64,000 nt of DNA from Adiantum capillus-veneris. Its lineage: Eukaryota; Streptophyta; Polypodiopsida; Polypodiales; Pteridaceae. Within the stretch, counting starts at the first letter, position 1. Every line of letters starts with the position of its first letter. The notes below the pieces were generated by a model that was given only the letters and a program-made list of their open reading frames with translations, made no database searches and had not been told where the DNA came from. Shown here one piece after another: positions 34,518 through 45,465 of the stretch. Location of the stretch: positions 94,093,840-94,157,839 of the forward strand of contig CM043971.1 of the NCBI GenBank assembly GCA_014529385.2. The letters run 5' to 3'. The position numbers were made by a program, and so were the translations under genes.

Positions 34518-35545
34518 TCATAGGTGTGAGAAACCTGGCATGTAGGGATACACATTTCCCCAAAAGTAATAGGCACCTGGACAAAGAGGAAGCCATGAAA
34601 TACTATGTGAGAGAAGGTCAAAAACGAATCCTTTTGTCAACCGTGGCGACATGATGCATAGCAAATGGCCATGGCCTGCAATACGCATCATACCCACACC
34701 ACGGAATGTATCAGGATGGACTACACCTGATGTTTCGTGGATGCACTTGAGCCAATCGCACTTGTCGGTGGCAAGCTCCCATACAGTTAAAGCATTAAAG
34801 AGCCCTCCAGCCATGTACAGGTGCCCATCCCATGCCCATAAGGCAAAAGGGCAAAGATCCTCCGGCCATGACTGACCCAAGGTACTCCAGGTCTCATCCA
34901 CTGCATTGAAAGCAAGCACATGTCTCCTCAATCTTCTTTTTGAAAGCCAGAAGATTTGAGTTCCCACACATACTGGACAATCCTAGTCGGCAGCGACACC
35001 ACGCACTGTGCCTGCCATTCTCCAGGAATTCCCCACAGAATCGAAGATTTGAACGGGAAGATCAAGATATGTATCTGAAAGGGTGGAACTCTCCGTAAGA
35101 CATATTTGATCAGCTAAAGCTTTAGTCCCTGCTGCGACAACTTTGAACCCGCTGATAGAAGGGGCTGTACAGAGCCCAACCAGAAAGTGGCTGTCTCCAG
35201 AAAGGTAAGGGGGAAGGGACACCTGCTCACGCGAGAGGGGGTTCAACAAATGGAGCTGCGTGACACGGGGCCTTGAAGATGAGGTTTTGGAGAGGCAGAG
35301 AAAGGGGCTGGCGATGGCGAGCACGGATGCAGGTTCGTCGAGAAGAGGCAAGCGTACCCAGCGAGACAAAGAGAGGTCTGCGTACAACACAACCTGAGAC
35401 CACTCAATGAGAAAGCCCAAGGTCAAGGGGGGCACGCGCAGAGTTGAAATAAGTCGCCTTTAGGCAAACCAGCTTCACCTTCACCGCCTCAAAGGGGCAC
35501 GTGCAGCTTGCTCAAGATCCGAGCCACTACATCCTCTGACAGCTA
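34518..35545 (-). pseudogene. F-box/kelch-type protein pseudogene
   Basis: On the minus strand an F-box reads LSEDVVARILSKLHVP (from about 35542). One or more frame changes follow, then WSQVVLYADLSLSRWVRLPL, LHLLNPLSREQVSLPPYL, DSVGNSWRMAGTVRGVAAD, TAG at 34983, then HVLAFNAVDETWSTLGQ and DGHLYMAGGL. This is the layout of plant F-box proteins with kelch-like blades, which bring substrates to SCF ubiquitin ligases. TAG at 35543-35545 immediately precedes the F-box. Two TAG stops and at least one frameshift make it a pseudogene. The frame ends at 34518 without the usual C-terminal blades. Confidence 0.75.
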
Positions 35546-35681
35546 CATTAGGAGCTCCGCAGGCCACTGTCTTGACACTGCGTGTGTAAGTTTCATCAGC
35601 CCATGTATTGGGTGCATCACAAGAAGTTTTGAACAAATTCTTCCCACATTGGGACTTACCTCAACATCATGAGCTTTCTGT

Positions 35682-36050
35682 GATGTAGGAAAACGGAGTC
35701 TTTTCCAGTGTTTTTCATACATTGAATAACATCATGTAGGAAAACGGAGTCTTTTCCAGTGTTTTTCATACATTGAATAACATCGTGAGCTTCTGCTCGG
35801 GAGCCACCGCGTACGTAGCTAGGTACGATTGGGGGCAGGGGACCGCCGGCCCGGTGGCCTGCCCCCAATCGTACCTAGCTACGTACGCGGTGCCTCCCGA
35901 GCAGAAGCTCATGATGTTATTCAATGCCACCGGGCCGGCGGTCCCCTGCCCCCAATCGTACCTAGCTACGTACGCGGTGCCTCCCGAGCAGAAGCTCATG
36001 ATGTTATTCAATGTATGAAAAACACTGGAAAAGACTCCGTTTTCCTACAT
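35682..36050. repeat. Composite palindrome with two alternative right arms
   Basis: A 53-bp unit (GATGTAGGAAAACGGAGTCT...) is duplicated at 35682 and 35735. The left arm (about 35733-35858) is complementary, with very few mismatches, to 35926-36050. Its inner part is also complementary to an additional copy at 35857-35925. Arm ends are GGAAAACGGAG/CTCCGTTTTCC. This looks like a MITE or foldback element; a TA target cannot be separated from the palindrome. Confidence 0.85.
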
Positions 36051-36165
36051 GAGAAAATTTCTAAATCTTCTTGTGCATTAAGGCGTACCCTTTCAACATT
36101 TTATTTTTCTCCCCTGGCCTAGACACTAAGGAACACCACAATTAATGAGGGAAGGGAGGCCTCGT

Positions 36166-36597
36166 GGCTAAGTGACACAGGTATGGGATGGTAGGATCTA
36201 CGACGGGGATTGTGGGTTGTAGATCTGGGTGGCGGTCTCGAAAGTAATTTATGGTACCGTAGATTATTTTTTGTAATCTAAGGTACCTTAAATTATTTTC
36301 CGCTGTCGTCGCTTTTCATACGTGTTTTAAGTAAATTAGGCCTCCCACGTTTCAGAACGCGCACATGGCGAAGTGGTTAGGCATACGTTTCGCATGGGTG
36401 AAGTCACGGATTCAAACCCGACGCCCGCAAAATGGGGTATCTTAGACTACTTTCGAAACACAGGTACCTTAGATTACTTTTTATCCTAGATTACTTTTGT
36501 AATCTAGGGTACCCGCATTCCAGATCTACGGCCCACAATCCCCCCACTATAGATCCCACCCTCCCATGCTCGTGTCACTTAGTCCTGAGGGGAGAGA
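36166..36597. repeat. Inverted repeat enclosing a tRNA-like segment
   Basis: CTAAGTGACAC...GGATTGTGGG...GTAGATCTGG (36168-36220) is inverted at about 36509-36590. An inner pair of TAGATTAC/GTAATCTA phrases is also inverted. The loop contains 36366-36430, with TGGCGAAGTGGTTAGGCA (A-box-like) and GGATTCAAACCC (B-box-like), as in tRNA-derived SINE heads. It does not fold into a clean tRNA. Confidence 0.55.
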
Positions 36598-36599
36598 GG

Positions 36600-38227
36600 G
36601 GATCGACGACTCCGAAGCACACAGCGGGATCTCGACGTGGACTAAACCCATGCTGAGGCGGACTAAACTCGGCCAACGTCATAATTGAGGTGCACGAAAT
36701 GTGGACAACACAAAAATCGATGCGGTGCAAGGACTTCGTCATCTTGTTTTGAGCCTCACTCCTTAGGCTTTGAGACACATGGGCTAACCACCTCACCTAC
36801 ACGCACGTGATGTATCCCCCCTTGTTTTTATTATCTTTTATTGCGACCCAACATACTCTGCCCAGGTTTAGGGGGTTTAATTTGTGCCCGGGTTTGTTTT
36901 AATGTGACATTTTCCACTGCAATAGCCCTAGTTTTGTGCATGGACTTGAGAGCTGTATTGAATGCGCTGTGTTATTTAGTTCTAAGGTCATTGAAAGGCC
37001 TACCCTCCTTGGGCACTGATAGGGCTGGCCTATGACAGGGCTTCTCATGTGTTGAGAAGCCCTACCCTCCTTGGGCACGGACTATGTTTGACCTCATCTC
37101 AGATAGCAGGTTTGTTGTGCGTGGTCATGATCTACCTGCAATCTCATCAGCTATGCAAGCGGTGTGATGACGAGCACTTCAACCTCTCCAGGGCCGCATA
37201 TAGGCACTAGCACGCGACCTCGGACGGACATTTTCATTATTGTGCCCAAATAGAGCAGGCTTTCTGTTGTATAAATTGTTTGACTATCTGGTGCTGATTT
37301 GGTCAATATATGTCACATAATCTAACGTTCTTTACATAAAGGCTTATGACTCTATTATTTCACTTTGTACCATTTGATTTACCTAATATGTGGACCCATG
37401 TTCTCTGATGTCTACACAGGATGCCCAACAGCAGTATATGCACTGCTTCTCTTTGGGAAAAATCCCAGAACCTCCTTACCCTTGTATATTTATTCTCCCA
37501 CAAAAATCCTCTTTCTCCTCGCTTATGGATACCTGCATGCTCTTTATCATCTTTGGTGCTCTATCTTAATCTGCCAACCTATTTCATGCTCGTTCTCAGA
37601 CCTTGAGCTTTTTGTATACACCTAGAAGTGGATGCTATGATGCAATGCTTGACGCTGCGTTTTTGAAGGACTGGCATGCACCATGTGTGTAGCCTTTGGG
37701 CCGATTTTACATGCACATTGTATGTGGTGCCTGCTTATTGTGCCTACGTTGTTTGTGCAGGATATTAATGTTGTTAAACATAATGCTTGTCCTCCTTGAG
37801 TATGAACCATGCTCTATTTGCTCAATTTCTGTACTTGGTTCTAAATATTCTCCGCTTGCAATTTCAAGCCTTGGAGGTTATGCCTTCCTGCATTGTTTTG
37901 TAGTCTTATACAGCTGCACTTGGGCTCTTGCTTCCCATGAAACCACGTAACCCCTGCCCTCATGCACTATTCAGAATAACACTACATGAAGTGTCAGCCC
38001 TTTGGGCCCTATCCTTCATTTTCATGGAGTCCATTTGTATCTTTTATGAATGGCTTGAGGCTTACAAAAAGAGCTTGGGTATTGCACATTGTATTATGAT
38101 CTGTTACAACACCTATCATGTATACAGGCACACAACTATATTTTCAGGCTATGGTTACCAAAATCAGTGTGCTTTAGTAGATTAAGTTGGCGTAAACTTT
38201 CTCTACTATGTTTTCTTTTGTTTGCAG
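36600..38227. other. Anonymous region
   Basis: No protein family was recognised. TTTGTTTGCAG at 38217-38227 is a good splice acceptor for the exon that follows, so part of this region may be an ancient intron. Confidence 0.35.
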
Positions 38228-39013
38228 GATGCTGGCAGTTGGGATGCAACCCTTGCCCTTCTTGTGTATGCGTCCCTCTCTCCTACCCCTCCACCTATGG
38301 TGCAAGGTTTGCTCCTTTGCATCAAGGATCGGAGCTTCCATTAGACAGCAATTGAGCTCGAGAATGCAGCTATTGCATCAGATGAACATACTGATTTGTT
38401 GTTGCTTAACCTTCTTGATTTACCAGCATGGTTTTGCCTTTACTCTTTGGCTCAGGATAGTCCTCATGGTGCCGTACAAAGGCTTCGAGATTTAGCAGCC
38501 AATCTAAAGGCAATTGGCGAGGAGGATGAACGGGAGCACAAGGAATGGATTAAAAACTCTCCAAATCTCATGAGGAGATTCATGAGCAGTCATGGGAAGA
38601 ATCTACAGAATGAACCAATGGTTCGACAAAGGAAGCGGCACCTTCTCAGCGGCTATGAAGAGGTCTCTCTCGTCCCTCAAGTTGAATCAAGTAGCTCCCT
38701 CATCTCGACAGACTTGGATGAAGAGGAGTTGGAACTTGCCAAGCAAAGTTTTGCAACTAGCAGCTCGACACTCAACCTCTCAAAAAAGCCCTTTGAATCA
38801 TATACCGACCCATATATCCCTTGCAGATTTTTGGAGATCATGTTGGGGGATGCACACCACAATCCCTGGACATTGGGTAACTTCACACTCATGGCACCGC
38901 TTTCTGAGGGACTCCTCTTACTCTTATTAAATGGTAAAGACAAGCTCTCCTTGAAACTTGGTTTACAACATGTTTTGGAGACAAATGCCTCAAACATTAT
39001 TGAGATTTATTAG
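38228..39013 (+). pseudogene. Decayed exon of an unidentified gene
   Basis: The frame opens right after a TTTGCAG acceptor: DAGSWDATLALLVYASLSPT, a TAG at 38342-38344, then TAIELENAAIASDEH, LLNLLDLPAWFCLYSLAQDS and HGAVQRLRDLAANLKAIGEE, to a stop at 39011. The TAG fits a Gln codon change. Composition looks genuinely protein-coding: an acidic, Leu-rich helical first half and a Ser-rich second half. I do not recognise the family. It could be part of the Penelope-like element downstream or an independent gene copy. Confidence 0.4.
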
Positions 39014-39027
39014 CCACCCCCTTCATC

Positions 39028-39537
39028 ATGTCAAAATTTGATACAAGTAGGTGTAAGGCATCCTTTGGGTGTGTCGTTGGGGTGAAAGGTGTGATCTCTA
39101 CTACTGGTAGGGAAACAAACTACACCACAGAAATATGGAATTTCCATCGTCCCTTTATGAAGTGTGGTTGTGAACATGTGGGTCAGGCTGGCCATTGCAA
39201 GGATGGAAATATATTATGGTTCGACCATACATTATGGATGATGATGCATCATCTTCCTATCTTCTTTCCGGGCTCAAGTTTAAGAATGTCTACTATTACC
39301 TTTCTCTCTTGGATTGAGAAAGAGGCCCAAGAGACCATAAAAGCTTTGCTGGTTCACCTTTTCTATAGGGAAAAGTTGAAGGATGCTATCAAGCATCGAG
39401 TTTTGTTTAATCAAAAAGCCCCCACCACAAGTCTCAATCTTGAGGTTGATAACTTTATTCAACAGGCCATTATTCCAGGGAGAGATTTTGGAGGTGCAAG
39501 AACAAATAAGCGCGCTCGAGGAGGTTCTGCAAAATAG
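39028..39537 (+). pseudogene. Open frame of unknown function before the RT relic
   Basis: A 169-codon frame includes CGCEHVGQAGHC (a Cys/His cluster), FLSWIEKEAQETIKALLVHL and a basic end NKRARGGSAK. It may be an upstream ORF of the Penelope-like element, but I cannot show that. Confidence 0.3.
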
Positions 39538-39970
39538 TCCAGAGGTCGGCAACGGCAGCCGTACACCCCTCAAAGATCGTTTGGTTCCACTGCGACCAAC
39601 TCTCGATGGTCGCTAACCTAACCTGTTGACTCGGCTAATAGCTCTCGCACACCATTCAACACCCCCACTTATCTTGCCTACTCCTCCCAGAATTCTACAC
39701 ATCCCCTCCGCCCCGTACTCACCCCTCCTTCAACCCATAGTATGCAACTAGCGCAAAAGCCCTATTGTATGATTGAAAGCTGAATTTGCTTCTTTGGTGT
39801 TTGCTACAGGTTACCAGAGATCTGCATGGAAGGCTAGGCTTTGAGAAAAAAACTCAAAAGAAAGGAATCTTTGTCCCCATCCATTTTGTTAACCCTTTGC
39901 TGGATTTATAAAATGTCAGGGCCTTTTTTGAACTTGTTTTCTTTGGATTGAATATTGTCACCACTCAACT

Positions 39971-41712
39971 TTGGAATGGTTGTCTCTTTACATGGATGTT
40001 CGATGCCCTTTGAAGGTGAATATGTGTAATGCACGTACTTTTTTCACTTCACATAAGGAAATGATATACACATGTCCGTGTAAGCAATTCCATTCACATG
40101 TGGACCCGACATGGGGACACGTCCTAACCATTGATATTAGCGCTTTTATGGCGCAATTATGTGGCTTTGGACTCTCACAGATAACATCTAATTCACCCAA
40201 CCTGGCGCAAGCATATGAGGAACTTTGTCGCGTCTTGGACACACTCATGCATACCAATTGCATCAAACTCCCATCAAGCCGTACACTTGATGATGCATAT
40301 GAAGCCCTAAAAGGCTATTGTTTCAATTTCCTTCCCCCAAAACAAAAACATCGGTTGTATCCTGACCTTCACAAAGAAATTGTACAACTCAAGCATACCT
40401 TTTTCATCTCTCGCTTGGATAAGGCACCAAATAACATGGTACTTTTATGTAAAAATCTTATTGTTAACGAAGCTAACAAGAGATTACAGGGTACGAACTT
40501 TACATTGTATGCTCAAAACATCAAGGATACTCTAGATCAAATTCGCTCATTCCTCGATCCCATTGTATCTTTGAGCAATTATGATCTTCCTTTCTTAACT
40601 GCCTCGTTTAAAAGCCATAAAAACTCATTTCGATGGATAACATGTGGCTCTACATGCTGCTATACGGAGATTTCCCTCCTAATCGCATGCTTCTTAAAAA
40701 CATGCATAGCACATCTCAAACAAAAGATCTAAAAACTTAAACCAAAAAGCCTTATTATGCCATAATCTCCACATTCAATCATGGTGGATTGTGGACTCAA
40801 TTTATAAATGTGCCTTGAATCTACCAAAGCATGCTACCGCCCTATATTCAGGGGACGTGAAGAAGTGCTACGAAAATATCCCCCATCTCAGGGAACATGG
40901 ATTAATCCACCACATAACTAAACTCATACAAGCTGCTTTTTTGGCTCAACAACCAAACATCTCGTTCAAAAGATTCCCCACCCAGTGCACAGAAGGAATA
41001 TGGTCTTCACACTCATATAAATCGGGATTATCATTCACCTTACACCAAATATCGGAGATCAACATGTACATACAAAACCAAGGATTGGTTTATCACCAGA
41101 AAAATGGGATGCCTATGGGGCTTGCTTGCTCCCCCCCTGTGGTGTAATCTCTACTTACACTCGTTGGAATTTGACTTCTTGGCCGGGATCCTTAAATCTC
41201 CCAACCCAGCTGCCACCCTTAATAAGTTGGGGTCACCCTTTTGATACTTTGATGACATTCTCATCATTGACTCAATGGACCCCCTATACTTCATTAACAA
41301 CCAAACTATTTATCCTGATTGCCTCTCCATTGGAAGCGAGATTAGCACAAATACATAATTCCTCAACCTTCAATTATCAATTGATAAGAGGAAACTCATT
41401 AAGCATCTCAATAGAAAGGAGGAAAATCTCCCTTGCCAACCCATCAAATTTATTCAACGATCTAGTAATCGACCCTCGGATTGGGCTCATAAGGTCATAC
41501 TTTCACAGCTAAAACCAATCTTCTTTTGCAATACCTACCCATTAAATGCTACATGGGACATCCGAGCACTTGTCCAAGCTTTTTCCCATAACGGGTTTGA
41601 AAAAGCTAAACTTTGGAGGTTGATTAGAAACCATTTGCATGGATATGCAGCTTCCTTCCATACCAACCTATTAAGTGAGGTCTTGGGACACCTAGAAGTT
41701 GGAGGGCACTAG
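39971..41712 (+). pseudogene. Penelope-like reverse transcriptase relic
   Basis: An N-terminal part (39971-40732) contains YTCPCKQFHSHVDPTWGHVL, SRLDKAPNNMVLLCKNL and FRWITCGSTCCYTEISLLIA. After a frame change come motif A DVKKCYENIPH (40854), motif B NGMPMGLACSPP (41103-41138), another frame change with NLYLHSLEFDF, motif C YFDDILI (41245) and FLNLQLSIDKRKL, ending at TAG 41710. The motif set and the missing YxDD of LTR or LINE type fit Penelope-like elements, whose RT is related to telomerase. No GIY-YIG endonuclease was found, so it may be an endonuclease-free lineage. Stops at 41242 (TGA before YFDD) and near 41355 and three frame changes make it dead. Confidence 0.7.
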
Positions 41713-41809
41713 GACCCCTTAGTGCCCCCTAGAAAGGGATTAAACACTCCTCCCAGTGTGTGGGTGGAGGAGGGCCTCTCAAACCCCCCCCCCCCCCCCC
41801 CCCCCCCCC

Positions 41810-41876
<67 letters not shown>

Positions 41877-42631
41877 GGTCCCCCTTTAACCCAAGGGGAA
41901 GCACCTCTTGCATCGGATGGACTTCTTAGCAAAAAAACCACCCCTTATGGAAGGCCCCCCCACATATACACATAACCCATATATGACACCTTCCAAAAAA
42001 GCAAAAAGAAGGGGAGAGGGTAACCTGAGTTCCTTTATTACTCCAGATACACACTCATGACACCTGCCTTCCACCTAATGGACTAACAATATCTTGTTTT
42101 TTTGTGGCTGATGGTGGCAGGTAACAGGATACTCCTTTGTCTAATACACATGCATGGCAACCATGGATCCTCCATGTAGCAAGATTGCGTATTGCAAATC
42201 CTCCCTTTTTTCTCACTATCATGGCATATATTGTACTCAAAATGTTGGGATTAATCTCAAATGGGTGTTTGCAAATATTGGTTGTCTTTTTCCATGGTTC
42301 AATATGGCTTTTTAAAGGATAAAATTGTATGAATACCTACTCTCTCTCTCTCTCTCTCAAACCGAAGTAAAAGACAGGGCCAACGTTTGTCTCTTAGGGT
42401 GCGCACATGCATGTGTTCAGATCAATTCGATCACGATTGTGGATAGAATGACTTCTTGCACACATGTCTACGTTCGAATTGAAAAGGAGTATCACAAGAT
42501 TCTCTCGTCGGAGACGTGCGAGGGCCGACGCCTACAAAAAGAGTAAGCTCCTATAAACTCCCGCCATCTAGATTGGAGACGTTCCAAACCATCGATTCCT
42601 CTCAGCTCTCCAAAAGTCGCTCGATCCCAAT
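41713..42631. other. Anonymous sequence with C/CT tract
   Basis: A C-rich tract of about 60 bases (41786-41845) passes into a CT run (41846-41873). No gene was recognised. Confidence 0.5.
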
Positions 42632-42808
42632 TGTCAGGGCAAGGGTCCTACGGGGCAAGGCCCAACCTAGGGGGTCAGGAACCTATGCCAAGGGCCTGGA
42701 CTGGACCAGTGTGGACTGGGGATCCGCTTAGGGAAAGATCTACGAGCTAGGCCTATATATAGGGCGGTAGGGAGGAGGATCCTATGTCTCAGTTCCCTAG
42801 GTCTTATA
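42632..42808 (+). repeat. Left LTR of the small element
   Basis: It begins TGTCAGGGCAAGGGTCC and contains a TATA box in CCTATATATAGGGC. It differs from the right copy at nine bases plus one indel. Confidence 0.85.
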
Positions 42809-44085
42809 TTGGTTTCATTGTCTGTACCTAGAAGTGATTAATGTTTCACCTTCTATTGTGATTCAGACATTTCAGCAAGGCTTGCAAAAGATTGCAACCA
42901 AAAGTATTTAGTTTCTTTTCAGGACTATTTACATTCCTTTTAATGCGTGCTAGGCGCATCACATTTGCCACAAGTATTTGCAAGGATCAGTATGGATATA
43001 CAAGTTCGGGTTAGTTTTTGCTAAATGTATGCACACTAGGTGCTATGGGCCCTAGTGTTTAGCAAAGGCTGATTTGGAACAACATTCATATTCCTCAGGT
43101 TGTTGCTTTTGAAGCATTTTGCACTCTATGTGCACTATCTCTATGAGATTACTTTTGAATCTCATAGGAATATGCACAGTTGAGTGCTAAATGTTAAGCA
43201 ACAATTTGATCTTTTCCTAGTGTTTAGCAAAGCTGTTGTTCAGAGGTTGTTGCTTTTGAAGCATTTTGCACTCTATGTGCACTATTCTTATGAGATTACT
43301 TTTGGGTCCTATAAAATAGAGGTCATGGCTCGGTTTGGAGGTTTGTGGACTTTTCCAGTTAACCCGACGATTATTCCGGACATTGTTGATTCCTCAACAA
43401 TGTTATACGCTATTGTGATTACCCGTTTACCAGTTGTTTGGGAAGACTGTCTGTAAACAGTGGGGGAAACACACCTAAGTACTGTCAGTATCCAAGGGGA
43501 TTGGCAGATTACAAAGTGTAACCTTGGGCTAAAGGATATGCAAAGGGCATACATTAGCACCACGCAATCCAATTAATATGCATTTATTGCTCTTCTTGGA
43601 GTTTACTTACTATCAGTTAACACATGTTGCGACTAGGTAGTCTCTTCATGTATAAGTCAGGTTCTCAACCTTGAACACTCATTAGGGTGGGGTTGTTTAC
43701 TGATGATGAAAATTGGGAACAAGTCAAGGACTTGGCTGATGAGTTATGTCAGCAAGTTACTTTCATGGACAGTGACAAGAAGTACTCTTTTTGGTACATC
43801 TTTGTTGTGATAAACTCGTTTATCATGCTCATGAGCGTTCTAAATGGAGTCTACACACCATGTTTGGATAGGAAACGCTACCATCAGATGGTTACAAAAG
43901 GACAACAATGTTGAAAATCGCGATGTTGCTCTTGGTTTGATTGAACCTCCTCACTGCACCAATTATTGGTCATACAGCCAACTGGCTCACGTATGGGACG
44001 CCAATAAAGAAAACATCAGTATCCTTAAGAAGATATTACTACTTGTGTTTTCGAGGACGAAAAATCTTCCTTAAGGGGGGAGTAA

Positions 44086-44261
44086 TGTCAGGGCAAGGGT
44101 CCTATGGGGCAAGGCCAACCTAGGGGGTCAGGGACCTAAGCCAAGGGCCTGGACTGGACCAGTGTGGACTGGGGATCCGCTTAGGGTAAGAGCTACGAGC
44201 TAGGCCTATATATAAGGCGGTAGGGAGGAAGATCCTATGTCTCAATTCTCTAGGTCTTATA
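44086..44261 (+). repeat. Right LTR of the small element
   Basis: It begins TGTCAGGGCAAGGG and ends TCTTATA, immediately followed by CCAAT. Confidence 0.85.
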
Positions 44262-44266
44262 CCAAT

Positions 44267-44769
44267 GCAAACCTTTCCTTTCTGGACAGAGGCGTGTGAT
44301 GTGCTTGCACTTTTTAAGCGATTTTTGCCCGTTTCCCCCATGTTCACATCATATCTAGACACCTTGTTTTTACAATGTTCACTAAAAATAACATTGTTTT
44401 TTCCCTACCCAAAGGCTAAGGCCTTAAAGGTCACTATACTTTTTGCTAATGAAAAATAGAACTTTAATTTCTGTGTTTTAAACGGGGGGTTGTAAAAAAA
44501 AAGAAAAACTTTTTGATTGGTAGATACGTTAGTGGGCACTCATTGTGGCAGGAACGTGTCAAGAAAGTGATGAAGAACTATAATTTATTATTAATGCAAC
44601 TTCATTTGCAAGCATGGCTAAAAGTCTCTGGCACAAGGCAAGTCTCAACACTCAATTTGATTTTTATTAGTCCCCCTCAATTAGAGGCGAATCTAGGCAC
44701 CATTTTTGGGTGTGTGTGTGTGTACACCACCTCTACAAAGTAGAAAGAAAAAGACTTTTTCAAAGCTAC
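44267..44769. other. Anonymous sequence
   Basis: No gene was recognised. Immediately right of the small LTR element. Confidence 0.3.
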
Positions 44770-45360
44770 CTCCAACAACCGAGCCACGTGGGCCATGTCA
44801 ATAGACATGAACGTCTCAAGGTTTGGGGGTTGCTCCATTATTTGGATATTCCTCAAGGGAAACAATGGGAAATCACTGCCATGGAGCTCATTAAAAATTT
44901 GCCTAAAACAAGTTGAGAAAATGATTCTATTTGGGTAGTGATGGATATGTTGATTAAAACGAAAAAGTTCATACCTAATAAAAAGGATGTGGAAACACCT
45001 GCATGAGGTAATTTATTTGTTGATCATTTGGCTACAGACTTCACACCATTCATGCTGATATATGGTCTTTAACCTAGATCTTATGGCCATAGGGCTAGAG
45101 TAGGAGAAGACTCATTATGTCAAGGATTTCCTTGCAGACATGAATGGAATACTCCAAGCAACAAGAGAAAGCATTCGTAGTGCACAGGACCCTTTGAAGA
45201 CATATGCTAACAAAAAGCATAGACATTAACCTTTGAAGAAGGTGAATTTGTTTTCTGAAGGGTTTCTATGCAGCTAAAAACCTGAAATTTTCCCCATGGT
45301 ATTGTGGACCTTTCAAAATGCTTAAGAAGATTGGGGATGTAACTTACAAAATTGAGTTTG
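44770..45360 (+). pseudogene. Ty3/Gypsy integrase relic
   Basis: The translation shows GLLHYLDIPQGKQWEIT, MELIKNLPKTS, a TGA at 44914, ENDSIWVVMDMLIKTKKFIP, another TGA, then after a deletion TDFTPFMLIYGL and a GPF-like end (WYCGPFKMLKKIGDVTYKI). The catalytic core is partly deleted. A 64-bp duplication (TTTTTCTTGGTC...GGATTCCAATTGTACA) follows at 45362-45465. Confidence 0.75.
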
Positions 45361-45465
45361 TGTTGTTTTTCTTGGTCAAGGTGGATTCCAATTGTACATG
45401 TGGAACACTCCCACCTTGGGCATTGTTTTTCTTGGTCTAGGTGGATTCCAATTGTACACGTTGAT

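Larger units (their letters stand above)
42632..44261 (+). mobile_element. Small non-autonomous LTR element
   Basis: Direct repeats at 42632-42808 and 44086-44261 (about 95 percent identical) flank 1.28 kb and are bounded by an exact CCAAT duplication (42627-42631 and 44262-44266). The ends are TG...TA. A primer-like TGGTTTCA follows the left LTR, and AAGGGGGGAGTAA precedes the right one as a polypurine tract. The last internal frame (LLLVFSRTKNLP) resembles a Gypsy pol C-terminus, so it is probably a deletion derivative. An internal 150-bp duplication occurs near 43098 and 43248. Confidence 0.85.

Noticed and set aside
36359-36430. Functional tRNA gene
   Set aside because: Acceptor and T stems do not pair; it is better read as a tRNA-derived fragment.
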